Assembly (NCBI GenBank): GCA_028583415.1
Contig: CM053268.1
Location: forward strand, 19,639,923-19,703,922
Direction of reading: 5' to 3'
Length of the DNA: 64,000 nucleotides
DNA from: Protea cynaroides
Taxonomy: Eukaryota; Streptophyta; Magnoliopsida; Proteales; Proteaceae
Every line of letters begins with the position of its first letter. The first letter of the stretch is position 1. Under the pieces are notes generated by a model, which did no database searches, had not been told where the DNA came from, and saw nothing but the letters and a program-made list of their open reading frames with translations. Shown piece by piece: positions 11,171-22,462 of this stretch. Made by a program: the position numbers and the translations under genes.

Positions 11171-11654
11171 TGTCACGACCTTAGTGTAACTAAGCCAACC
11201 GTGTTGTACTTAGTCGCTCACAATTCCTCTTAAGCCCTAAGTCAGCCTAACTCCTACCAAAGGAAGAGGGCACACAATAGAAAACTTTGAAAGAAGAACT
11301 TAAATTGCAAAAGAACTCTTACAATGTTCTTGATCGCTTGAGTGCAAAGTGCCTTGGCCAAATGAGGATAACCATATTTATAGGCACCAATGAACACAAC
11401 GAATGGTTAGGATCTATACACATGTCTCCTATCTAACTGTTAGGAATATTCTAGTAAGGAGTCTGAAACATTCCCACCTCCTTAGTATAAAACTCTAGAG
11501 AACTCTTATGTACAAGTGGATTCTAGAAGGTTTTCATATCCTTCATTGCGTAGAGAGTTCCAATGGACCTTCTTTAGTCCAATGGGCCAACCCATGTACT
11601 AGCCTGTGGGTCATGTAAGTAGATAATCCATGTACTGGGTCGCGGGTCGTGACA
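11171..11654 (-). repeat. Chromovirus 5' LTR
   Basis: 484 bp. On the minus strand it is followed by the tRNA-Met-type primer-binding site. Its outer flank TGCTGCT (11655-11661) matches the flank outside the other LTR. Confidence 0.9.
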
Positions 11655-11661
11655 TGCTGCT

Positions 11662-13253
11662 TTTGGTACCTAATTAGTGTTGATCACATGTTGACACTGA
11701 GAGGGGAGGGGTGAATTAGTGTCTTCAAAAATTCTTCTCAGATATTTCCTTGAAGACAGATGCTGTCCAAAACTGATACTTCACTCACTGACCACAGTCA
11801 CACTATCACAGAAGCTCAATCACATATACAACCGTATGCACAAGAACCTCGCTACTACAGAGTGGTCAGGTCTATCATGTTATGTACACCCATCCTGCAG
11901 GTCATTCCACGCACTTTACAATAACAAGAATATAAACAATTCACAATACAGATATACATGGTTCACCATCACAATGTGTAATGGCTAGTCCATGGAGTAA
12001 TACCCAATGGGTTCTGTATATACTCAATACTCTACTTTTAGCTGTACATACAGCAGGGAGTATATACACCTAGTTTACCTAGCATAAAACTAAGAGGGCA
12101 CGAATGTGCCAATAATTCAGGTATCGATGTACCAGTGTTCAGCACCCGCTACACAAACTGCGCTTAACCCGCACCCACGAGAAGCAAACAATAATAATTT
12201 TGGGGCTTATAACAATGCCCTATAATTTTTCCCCATTAGCCAGGCATTCAATATAATCATCTACAACTAGTAAACATGTATTGAAAGCAATGGACAATAA
12301 TAGAGTTAAGAGAATCTCACAACTATAGTTTTAAGGTGTTCGAAGATGACTCTAACACTTCCAGCGGCTCAGTAGAATCTCCCACAACTCCTAATATTGG
12401 AAAAACTCAACTCTTTAGACAAACCCTAGCCTTCTGATTATCTCTCTCCTTCTCATAAGCAACAACCATCATAAATGTGCAACAATGCTCCACCAACCTC
12501 TCACCTCTCTTAATGCATCATTTACAAGTTTGAATGAGGTTGGTGGGTGGTTGAATGCTTACTCACCAAACAAAAACCTTCAAAACACTTTCTCCCCTCT
12601 TCTTTTCTCTTTTTTTTTTTTTTCAATTTTTGCTTGATTTTGGGCTCCATTAATGGCTCACCACCATTCTAGGTCTTCAATACTCTTCAATGGAATCTCA
12701 AACAGTCCATAGGAGATAGGTAGAAAGAATCAAATGCATTCAAACACCAACCTACAACCTCATAGAGAGTTTTCGCCCAAAAACCAGAGCAGCTTCTTCC
12801 CCCTTTGTAATTTTTTTTTTCTCAGATTGTAGAGCATTCAAAATTGAAGAGAATGCAAGTTGAACGATCCGATTTGAACTCCAGATGGCCGAGATATGGC
12901 CGTTACAATCTCGGCCAATACGATTAATTAAAAAGGCATCTTTTGAGAGCTCTTGGTGCACCCGCGACTCACCGAGACAAGCCGCCTCTGACGCAACAAG
13001 TGGCGTTGTCGAGTTCCAATTGGTTCGTGAGAGACTCTTCCGGCATCGCCGTTTGATCAACCTAAAAGTGGCGTGATTGAACCTGGGCCATCAGATCGGT
13101 TTATAAGCGTCAGGCTTGATCGGAACAGCATTCAAACATCGGATTCGAATCTGTTCCACCAATGCACATATACACCCATCACACTGAATCACAGACTATT
13201 TGACGCGACGCAGATCACTGTATTACTTTGCTTCCTGCCAATCAAATTGCACG
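11662..13253. other. Unassigned sequence, possibly an old LTR
   Basis: No protein is recognised. The block starting near 11689, 'tgttgacactgagagggg' followed by 'tgaattagtg', resembles the start of plant LTRs by recall, and short direct and inverted motifs follow, but I find no partner LTR. The ORF at 12752-13060 on the minus strand has no recognisable domain and I do not call it a gene. Confidence 0.3.
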
Positions 13254-13408
13254 CGATATGTAAGAACCATGTTCTAAAATCGGGTCTAAACCATGGTTTT
13301 ATGTGATGACAGGTGTTCCAGTTATAACCGGACCGGGGGGCGAAGTCGGGTGATGAACCACTCAAAGTTCAGGTAAGAAAAACTGTAAAAATGCCTAAAA
13401 ACTCATAC

Positions 13409-13622
13409 CGGTCTCACTATACCGGTTGCAGTATACCGGTTGCAGTATAGTGCAACCGGTATGTGCCACCGGTATGGGCAAATAATGCCCATAATGCCAT
13501 ACCGGCCTCACCATACCGGTGGCACTATGGTGCAACCGGTATGTGCCACCGGTATGGTATAGCGGTTGGACTATACCGATTTGAGTGAGTCTGGGGTCTC
13601 CAACCGGTATGTCCAACCGGTA
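13409..13622. repeat. ACCGGT array 1 in solo LTR 1
   Basis: About ten copies of the self-complementary hexamer ACCGGT lie in about 215 bp, mostly inside 'cataccggt' or 'accggtatg', in both orientations and separated by short spacers such as 'ctcac', 'tgca' and 'ggcac'. The array can form many alternative hairpins and is a local CpG island in AT-rich DNA. The short ORFs across it are products of the repeat. Confidence 0.85.
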
Positions 13623-14230
13623 TGCCTGACTCCGGTTGTAGACAGACTCCAGTGAGTCTGTCTCTCAGAATGGAAACTTGAAAAATTTCCATTCTGAGGG
13701 AAAACCTTCCATGGGTGGTCTCCCTCTATTAATAGAGAAGGAGACACTCCATTGCTCCTTCTCAAACACTCTCGCCGTCTGGAGAAGAACTGAGAAGGAG
13801 CAAGGAGGAGGCAGCCGCTCGGGAAGGAGGAGCACACCGCCAACCGACAACCACAGCCGGTAAGTGCTCCATTTTGTATTGTTATTTAGAGAACAGATCG
13901 AGCCCGCGGCGGCGCAACGATCCAAAAGGATTAAAATTTCCATGGTTCTTCCTCATTCGAACCTAAAGCCACTAGAGATACAAAAGATTAGAGTTTTCAT
14001 TTGATACGGAATTATAGCCGAGATTCGAAGACCACTAGAGGGCTTGGAACTTAGGAAAAAGGTAGCAGAAAATCTTAGAGACCTAACTGTTAGCCGACAA
14101 GGAAGGGAGATCCGAGATCTCGTTCTCGGATCCAACCGCGGGGTATACCGGATGGACTATAGGTCCAGCGGTATGGCCTTGCGGTATATACCGCAGGCAC
14201 ATACAGGTCTCACTCAGTGAGATCTGAGTG

Positions 14231-14381
14231 AAACCGGTATGTGCAACCGGTATATACCGGTTGCATACCGGTTGCACATACCGGTTGCAGTATGTGAAAC
14301 CGGTATGGTGCCACCGGTATACATACCGGTGGCACATACCGGTCTCACTATGGTGAGACCGGTACCTGCAACCGGTATGGG
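14231..14381. repeat. ACCGGT array 2 in solo LTR 1
   Basis: About eleven ACCGGT hexamers in about 150 bp, with the same head-to-head and tail-to-tail layout as array 1. It follows a degenerate GCGGTATA/TATACCGC palindrome near 14167-14192. Confidence 0.85.
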
Positions 14382-14788
14382 TGTTCGAGCCTGGTTTGCT
14401 TGGCCAAACCTGGTTCCGACCCTTGAAACTTTAATAAATGAATTCTAACATAAATATGTGGTTATGTAGGACCTGTAGACGCTGTGAGTAAGCTCTCTGA
14501 CGCACAACCGGATCGATATCACGCGTCAGGTAAGGAACAAGACCCCAAACCTAAATAACTAATCAACAGTAAACCTCTGTGATATATTTCTGTATTTGTA
14601 AATACATATTGATTGATGTCTGTGTATTTCACATGTCATATAGTTGCTTTCTTTTATCTTATTATAATCATGCATTTCATATGCTAGGATTGTTGTATGT
14701 TTAGGCATATGTATGTTTTCATTAGTGTGTGGAATGTGAAGGGGGATGTGCCCCGGATATATCCAAACGGCTAACACTTTTCTCGTAT

Positions 14789-15225
14789 CGCCCTTACCTT
14801 AGCAAACTTCAGTGCGAATAGGGTATCGGGGGGAGGACGTGGGATTGTGGTTCTTCCCGCCCACCGGACTCGAGCCCTATCTCTATGTCGTAGGGGGGTT
14901 GTGTTGGGGTAGGGTTATATAGTCTTTACCTTAGCGGACTTGGTGCGAATAGGGTATCGGGGGAGGACATGGGATTGTGGTTCTTCCCGCCCCCAGACTC
15001 GAGCCCTATCTCTATGTCGCAGGGAGCCGTGCTGGGGTAGGACCTTGGATACTGTATTAACATCTAGGACTGGTTAGAAACGGAACCCACTTGCAAGCCC
15101 TTGCCAATAGGGGTTTAGGTATTGGTACGGTATGGGGTATCAGGGGGAGGACGTGGGATTGTGGTTCTTCCTGTCCGCCAAACTCGAGTCCTATCTCCAT
15201 ATCAGAGTGAGTGATGTGGGGCAAC
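14789..15225. repeat. Tandem repeat in solo LTR 1
   Basis: Three imperfect units of about 100-130 bp, each with 'gggtatc.gggggaggac', 'gggattgtggttcttcc' and 'actcgag(c/t)cctatct'. The same units, partly diverged, occur in solo LTR 2 at about 29806-30300. Confidence 0.85.
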
Positions 15226-15407
15226 AGCAGTAGTGTGGTAGGTGCCTCACTGTTGGGTGTGCTCACACTCTCGTGCATGGAGGTGCGGGGGCCGCCAAAC
15301 CTTACCATGGCACATTTGCAAGTTATACCTGGCCCAAATTGTAATGTTATCTCATGCATATTGTACTGTTGCATTGGTCTTGTACTTGAGCTATGTTGTG
15401 AGCTCAC

Positions 15408-15459
<52 letters not shown>

Positions 15460-15916
15460 CTATGTATGTGATATACAAATATATATATATATATCTTTTT
15501 ATATATATTTGGATGGGGGTATATATTATTTTTTCAGATTTGACGATTTCGTGGTTGCTCCAGTATACGGTACTATTGCTGCCATTGATACCCAGGCAGA
15601 AGAGGACGAGCATGATGCGTCATGCGAGTGCTCATTTTGTGTTTTCTCCCAGTGACTTGGTTATTTTCTGTTAAAGCATTGTAATAAATATATTTAAATT
15701 TGATGGATGATGGAATAAGTTGGATATTTATTTTAAGTTACAATTAGATCTTGGCTCATTTATTTATTTTCGCTGTTATGTATTATATCTCTGATTTTGT
15801 TAGACTGTTTGGGAATGATTGGTTGACACGGTCTATTGAGATCCTGGTGTGAACCGTGGATTAGAACCGATTCACTCACACTTCTGGTTCATCCGGAATT
15901 GGGGTGTGACACGATA

Positions 15917-18484
15917 GTATCTCTTTTCGTCCTCTGCAAAACATGTTAGCGCGCCTTTTTTCTGATCACCAAATCAAGATCTAGGTGATGTGGCTCCTTC
16001 CTGTCCGTTATGATGAATCCTCTCTTTTTAACGTACCTAAACTACCCCCAAACAACTCCAAATTAAAATACCCTCTGTGACTAGTTTTCTTTATAAAGTT
16101 ACTCTGAGATTTAAAAGGGCCGAGAGCACTGGACTCTTGTCGAACAGGTGGTGTGCGTGTGGGCATGCGCAGGCCAGGCTTGCTTGTAGGCTAGGCCTGT
16201 TGCTGCTACTACCTTGCTTACGGGGTGGCTTTGGTGCATGGCATGCTTGCGGGCCTGCTGTGGTTTGTGGTGGCTTGCGGTTGCGCATGCTGCCCCTACG
16301 GCTGCGGCATGACACCTATGACATGGCCGTGGCATGGCTGCCATGTCGGCTTTGTGGGTCCCACCCTCAACTTCTTTCCTCTTTCTCTCTCAACATTTTC
16401 TCTCTCTTCTCTCACAACAACACGCACCCATAAGCCACATCACCAATGGGACCCACAATGTGACACACATTCTCTCTCCTCATGCCACGCCATCAGTGGG
16501 ACCCACAATCCACTCTCTCTCTCTTCTTGCCACACCATCAGTGGGACCCACAATCCACTCTCTCTCTCTTCTTGCCACACCATTAGTATCCAAGGTTGTA
16601 GAACATTGTAAAACATACACACATTAGGCTGCTTCATCTCTACCACTTGCACAAACGCTTTCTCTTTCCTACACTGACACTTTCTCCTTATTTCTCTAAC
16701 TATATGCTCATCCACACTGCCAAATCGGTCAAGTTACCAACAATGATAACACATAGCCAACAATCAAAACAAATGTAATCACGGGTTTGAGGGTCCAATT
16801 GAGTAGAAAAAATCGAACAAACGACCACTTTGAATTTGAGCCCACATTCTCAAGTCTGCTGACACCACCGCGCAATGCAATGATCTATGTTTGTCATTAA
16901 TTACTTGCTATGGGGCTGTAGGGGTTTTCAAACGTTCATCTTTTTTCTTAGAATCTCGCTGCCATTTTGTCATCTCCATGTGATCAATTATCTTTTTTTT
17001 CCTTTTTTATTGTCTTTTTATTTTTTTTCATTAACATATGATATTTTAATATATGACCCGATAATTTATAGATATTCTACCCTTATAATATATCATAATC
17101 TATCATCCGATCTGACCGGTTATAATTGGGTTATGGTTGAACAGGTGGTGCGCTGGAGGAGTGAAGGTTCCCATTTGACTACACATTTAGACTAGAAGAA
17201 AATTTTATATTCATTTTCATGAAAATTTAATGGAAATTGACTTCATGTAGGCTTCTTGGAAATAAGGATTTATTTGACGTGGAAGATGATTAAAGTGACA
17301 GGTGATCGTATCATCTACTCATCTTTTGTCTTGTATGCATTTCATAAAATGACAAACTGAAGTTAGGGAGTAGGTTTCCTTAGCCTATTCCAGTCTGCAT
17401 TAGATTTTATTTTATTTTATTGTAATAAGAGTAGGTCTTTATCAAAAAAAATAAAAAAAAAATAATAGGGATGGAGTTGTTGGGGTTAGATTATAATCAT
17501 GTTTAGATTTAAGAGGTGGGGTTTGTCTGTGGGAGTAATTTTTAAAAAGGGTTTTTATAGATGGTTAGATTAAAAGGAAAGGTATTATAGGAATTTTAAA
17601 TTAAGGGGGTGACATGAAAACGGAATGATTTTGGTTATTTGACGTCGCGGAATTCACATAGACGCACCAGGGGGGGGGGGGGATTTGGTCCCCCCACTTT
17701 TTATCCCCCCCCCCCCCCCCCAAAAGAAAGGAGTGTTAAAGGGGGGGGGTGGGTGGGGGAATTAGGTGGCCCAACCCCCCTTTTTTGTTTGTTTCACCAG
17801 GCCCCATATTTCAGGGCGGAAATCGAGATGCCGGCTTTGGTGGGCTAACAGTAACTATTTGACACCCCTCTAGCCCTCTCCACAGCCTATATCTCTCTGG
17901 TGGTTATGTATCTATATGTTATGCACCTATGATGTAAGGGGAGAAAGTTTCCATTCACCTAGGGTTGTATATTGAATGTTTGAATTATCCATACAATTAT
18001 TCCTAGATTCTCATCCAATCATCGATCCCTTATGGGTTCTCATAGTAACAGATAGCCCTTCCAATACTGTAAACTAAAACCATGCCCACGAATTATTGGG
18101 TCTAAGTTGATATCTTATTCACATTCATGAGAGCTACCTAAAGAAGGTCTGGTCAGGATGTGACTTTTGATCTAGTTTGTCTGGTGGTTGGATGAAAATA
18201 CAATGGATGCCATCAATTCCTTTAATTCTTTCCTCCTGTCATGTTCCTTTTAAGATGTTGATGAAACTTTGCATTCATAAACTCCACTCTCTTGCTTAGT
18301 TTATGCAATGTTATGCTAAATTCTAGGAAAATAAAATGAAGAGGGCACAAATGAATTGCAATTCCTTGAATTAAAATGCATGAACTCATACCTAAATTAA
18401 GCTAACCTTAGGAACCATGGGGCAATCTTCATGTTAATATAACACATTAAGAGAGAAATAAAGAATAACAGTCGTGATTAACGG
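15917..18484. other. Intergenic DNA with simple repeats
   Basis: No gene is supported. A GC-rich patch lies at about 16140-16340. Three tandem units of about 50 bp with 'gtgggacccacaat' and a CT-rich tract lie at 16440-16590. Very long G and C homopolymers lie near 17670-17760. The rest is ordinary AT-rich sequence. Confidence 0.5.
17668..17754. repeat. Poly(G) and poly(C) homopolymer cluster
   Basis: A run of about 14 G, a run of about 18 C and a shorter run of about 9 G lie within 90 bp, with short C and G tracts between. Runs of this length are rare in plant DNA. They could be real G-quadruplex-capable sequence or a sequencing or assembly artefact. Confidence 0.7.
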
Positions 18485-19524
18485 CTATATTTTTGTTATT
18501 AAGAAAAGTCTCTCTCCTCAATCTCGCATTTACAAATTTTGGGCTTATCAAGCCAATGTATCTCTAGGTTTTTCTCTTAAAACTTTCTCCATCTTGACTC
18601 CTAATTTTGAAAGTGCCAATTAAACACATTTTTTTTGCTCTTTTTTTTTTTTCTTTTTTTTCTTGTTACCATATTGATCCGAAAGATACTGTTCAAAAAA
18701 AGCTAAAAAAAATAAAAATAAAATAAAAGGGAGAATAGTTCATTTACATGTATCAGTATCTTTTTTGGGATCACTATTCATATTCAATGGATCTCATACT
18801 ATAGAGGTTGGTCCCACACCACATCAATGGTGATAGCATCTCATGAAGATTCTATATACATGTGAACTTAAAAATAAAAAATAAAACTACCATTTTAAAT
18901 GCATTAAAAGTAAAACACATCTACTTTTATTTGAGTGAAAGAAAATATTTTCTTGATTCCCAAAAAATAATTAGTTTGATATTATATAAGCTTATGGTCT
19001 GCACATCAACTATTGATTTAACTAATTAGACATGAGTTGGTGCACTTTGTGTGTATATTGTTTTTTTTTTTTTAGTCTTATATTTTAAATATAAACATTT
19101 CAAACCCATACAGCATGTTTCCTTCTTTTTTTTTTTTTTGGTTCTTGAAATACTTGACATTATTATTTATCATCCCATTGAAATTCTAAACCGACTTAAA
19201 CATGCCGTACTGAACAACGTTTTTTTACCATTCCCTTTTTAACTTGCACTTACAGACTTGTGAAATAACGTTAATCAATTTTTTTTTTTTTTCCGGTGCG
19301 AGTTATGTGGTTCCCAAAACCTGTTCCATGGCTCCGCCCATAATGACAAAACCTCATCTAATGACCTGATTCTAATTTATCTTCACATTCAAAATTGAAT
19401 ACCAGAATAAGTTTTTCTAGTCCGGCCTTAGACCAGTACAAATATCGGTCACATGGTAGATTAAATTGATCTGAAATCTGTGACGGTTTTTCATTATATT
19501 CAAAGAATCCCTACTACAGAATTG

Positions 19525-19859
19525 TGAAAACCATTAACAGGAGATTAACATACCTCCTGGTCCTGGTCTGACGAATATCGAATCAGTCACTGCAGAAGTG
19601 TTCGAAGTATTCGATGTCATTGCCATCAAGTTTCTTGTAATGTCTTCGTCAATGTGTTGAGGGACTGTCTTCTAGTTTCTCTGTCTCTCTCTCTAATATA
19701 CGAATGGATGGATTAACGTAAAAATTATCTTGAAACTAGAGTCCCTCTCTTATATGCCTCCTTGTAACTGTCTCCCATCAAGACAGTTACAGGTGATGAC
19801 GGGTCCCACTTTACACAAGTGTCAGACTGACATGGCAATAGGGCCACATCAGTCCAACA
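19525..19859 (-). repeat. Copia 3' LTR (single)
   Basis: On the minus strand it runs from TGTTGGACTG to GGTTTTCA, 335 bp. It contains a TATA-like 'catataagagag' (about 19748-19759) preceding a transcribed-leader-like stretch. No partner LTR is seen. Confidence 0.7.
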
Positions 19860-20284
19860 TTCTCCCACTTAGTCCATATTGCCACAAGTCAAGTGAGTGT
19901 AATGTGTTGCTTTCGTTATACGGCCGTACATGAACTTAAGTTCCTTAAACATTCAAGATGAAAATTTCAATTCATGAATCATGGCGGTACATGTCCAGTA
20001 TGTCGGTTACTTCCGTCCATGTATTACAATGAATTGTCATTTTCACGATGAATCTTAATGTGGATAATCTCAAAACATCAGTGAATTAATCTCACGATCA
20101 ATTCAGAATCAACCCCAAGGTCAATTCGAAGGTACAATTCTTAATGCCCTTTGGACTCAACGGGCTTTTGTCATTTTTTTTCAAGAAATTAATAGCGCTT
20201 ACATTATAAATAACAGAAAAACAATTAGGTTCGAAAAACATCAACTTAAGGTTGCAACATTTCAAATAAACATCAGATACTGAA

Positions 20285-22462
20285 ACGACGTAAGCCCATA
20301 CATCCCACATGTTTTACAAAGACATTAGGTGGGAGCCCTTTAGTAAAAGGGCCAGCTATCATCTCTGAGGTACCAATATGTTCTATAGAAACACGATGAT
20401 CCCGAACATCCTCTTTGACAACAAAATACTTAATCTCAATGTATCTACTTCGACTCACAGAGCATGTGTTGTTAGAGAACTTAACTGTCGAGGTGTTGTC
20501 ACAGTAAATCCGTATTGGTCTTTCAATAGACGGAATAACTTGGAGGTCTGTAACAAAATGACGTAACCACGACGCGTGAGAGACTGCCTCATAGCATGCC
20601 ATTACTTCTGCCTCCATCGTAGAAGATGCAGTCTTTGGTTGTTTCACACTTTTCCAAGATACTGCTCCTCCAGCTAGCATAAAGATGTATCCTGAAGTGG
20701 ATCTCCTTGTATCACCACATCCTGCATAGTCCGAATCTGAATATCCGACTAAGTCTAAATTTTCAACATGTCGATATGTCAACATATAATCTTTGGTTCC
20801 CTGGAGGTATCTGAATACCTTCTTTGCCGCGGTCCAATGCGACACACCAGGATCTTGCTGAAATCTTCCTAAAACTCCCACTGCGAAAGCGATGTCTGGC
20901 CTTGTGCAAACTTGTGCGTACATCAAACTGCCAACTACTGACGCATATGGGACACTATGCATTTGTTGTTGTTCTAGAACTGTCTTAGGACATTGATCCA
21001 AGCTTAGTTTGTCTTCTTTGATCACTGGTGCTACACTAGGTTTACAATTCTTCATTCGGAAGCGTTCTAATATTTTCTTGATATATCCTTTCTGGGACAA
21101 TCCTAAAATCTTATTAGATCGGTCTCGGTGAATTTCTATGCCTAAAACATAAAAGGCTTCACCCATATCCTTTATATTGAAATTAGACACCAAGAACTGT
21201 TTTGTCTAGTGCAATAGACTATGATCATTAGAAGTCAAGAGTATGTCATCCACATATAGTACCAAGATGATGAAACAGCTTCCCTCTTTCTTAAGATAAA
21301 TACATTGATCAGCATGATTCTCCACAAAATCAAAAGAAGTAATCGTGTTATCAAATTTAAGGTACCATTGTCGAGAAGCCTGTTTCAATCCATATATGGA
21401 TTTCTTGAGCTTACAGACTAAATGTCCTTCATTGTCATTAGAGAATCCTTCTGGCTTCCTCATGTATTCCTCCTCTGAAAGGTCACCATTTAGGAATGCC
21501 GTTTTGACATCCATTTGATGTAGCTCGATGTCAAAATGGGCTACAAGAGCCATAACGATCCTAAAAGATTCTTTTCTGGAAACTGGTGAAAAGGTCTCTT
21601 TATAATCAATATCTTCCTTTTGATTAAACCCTTTCGCCACAAGTCGGGCTTTATATCTTTCGATGTCAACAGTAGAATCTTTTTTGGTTTTAAAAATCCA
21701 TTTGCATCCCACAAGGGATGCTCCACTGAGTAGTTCGACAAGATCCCAAACTTGGTTCTTATACATAGAATCCATCTCATCCTTCATGGCGTTAAGCCAT
21801 AGAATGGAATCATTACAGTTCATGGCTTGTGAAAATGATGTTGGATCTTGATTAATCTCATCACCACCATCACTATTTTGGAGGTAAACTTGATAATCAG
21901 AAGATATTGCCGGTTTTCTGACTCTCGAGGATCTTCTTAACACTGTTTGATCATCAACCTCATTTTGAACTTGAGAAGGTTGAGTAACAGGTTCTACAAC
22001 AACTTCGTTGTTATGAGGCATCGGTTCATCAAGCACCTATTCATTTGGTACCGGTTCAGTAGATGATGATCCTCTATATACAACAATTGGAGGAATATAT
22101 CCTCTAAATTCTCGTGTGGGACTAGGAACTTGAACAGATTGTTCATCAAACTGAATGTTCCGAATGTCTTGACTCCCACTGTTGTTGTCATCCTCCAGAA
22201 ATTTGGCATTTTTAGATTCTACAATTGAGGTTGTATGTGAGGGACAAAAGAACCTATAGTCCTTAGATCTCTCAGGATAACCAATAAAGTATTCACTGAC
22301 TATTCTAGGATCTAACTTCCTTTCATGCGGGTTATATACCCTGACCTCAGCTGGACAGCCTCATATACGTGTATGTCTTAAACTGGGTTTCCATCCTCTC
22401 CAAAGTTCATAAGGTGTCTTTGGAACTGCTTTTGATGGTACCCTATTGAGGATATACACTGC
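20285..22462 (-). pseudogene. Copia pol: integrase tail, reverse transcriptase, RNase H
   Basis: From the 5' end (right): integrase C-terminal sequence 'YILNRVPSKAVPKTPYELW', then the linker, then RT with 'ERYKARLVAKGF', 'MDVKTAFLNGDL', 'KSIYGLKQASRQWY' and the catalytic YVDD (in 'LVLYVDDILLTSND'). RNase H follows with 'GYSDSDYAGCGDTRRSTSGY', 'SSTMEAEVMA' and 'CDNTSTVKFSNN'. It is broken by a stop after 'NDHSLLH' (near 21208), a stop near 22036 and a further stop in the integrase tail near 22362. Otherwise the frame is long and well conserved, so decay is moderate. The stop at the left end is near 20273. Confidence 0.9.

Larger units (their letters stand above)
8263..11654 (-). mobile_element. 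Ty3/Gypsy chromovirus, internally deleted
   Basis: A 3,392-bp LTR retrotransposon on the minus strand with 484-bp LTRs that start TGTCAC and end GTGACA. TGCTGCT flanks it on both sides (8256-8262 and 11655-11661), consistent with a TSD. On the minus strand the primer-binding site TGGTATCAGAA follows the 5' LTR (about 11159-11169) and a purine tract AGGTGGGGGAGAA precedes the 3' LTR (about 8747-8759). Inside are gag, a zinc knuckle, an aspartic protease and an integrase tail with a chromodomain. Reverse transcriptase, RNase H and the integrase core are absent, so it is a non-autonomous deletion derivative. Confidence 0.9.
13259..15911 (+). mobile_element. Solo LTR 1 (2.65 kb family)
   Basis: It starts TGTAAGAACC and ends GGGGTGTGACA, with a perfect 5-bp TSD CGATA (13254-13258 and 15912-15916). 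There is no internal retrotransposon sequence, so this is one LTR left by LTR-LTR recombination. It aligns end to end with 28329-30903. It holds two ACCGGT arrays, a 'ctctattaatagag' A/T island near 13726 followed by a GC-rich leader-like segment, and three tandem units of about 125-130 bp. A long A run with TA repeats near 15409-15500 is specific to this copy. Confidence 0.9.
19525..22462 (-). mobile_element. Ty1/Copia retrotransposon, 5'-truncated
   Basis: A minus-strand Copia remnant with one LTR (19525-19859), an adjoining purine tract AGTGGGAGA (about 19861-19869), a non-coding gap, and pol from the integrase C-terminus to RNase H. The 5' part of the element (5' LTR, gag, protease, most of integrase) is missing beyond 22462. 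The left edge abuts duplicated-segment sequence 'ctacagaattg', which continues uninterrupted in the other copy near 59030. Confidence 0.85.

Noticed and set aside
12752..13060. 102-residue minus-strand ORF
   Set aside because: No domain, no clear start context, and it sits in probable repeat DNA. Too little to call a gene.
13395..14448. Several ORFs with repeated TGMV/PVAHTG-type peptides
   Set aside because: They translate the ACCGGT arrays of solo LTR 1 in several frames. The same peptides arise from solo LTR 2. No start context or domain.
15404..15613. Hydrophobic ORF that could look like a membrane peptide
   Set aside because: It reads through a poly(A)/T run and TA repeats within solo LTR 1.
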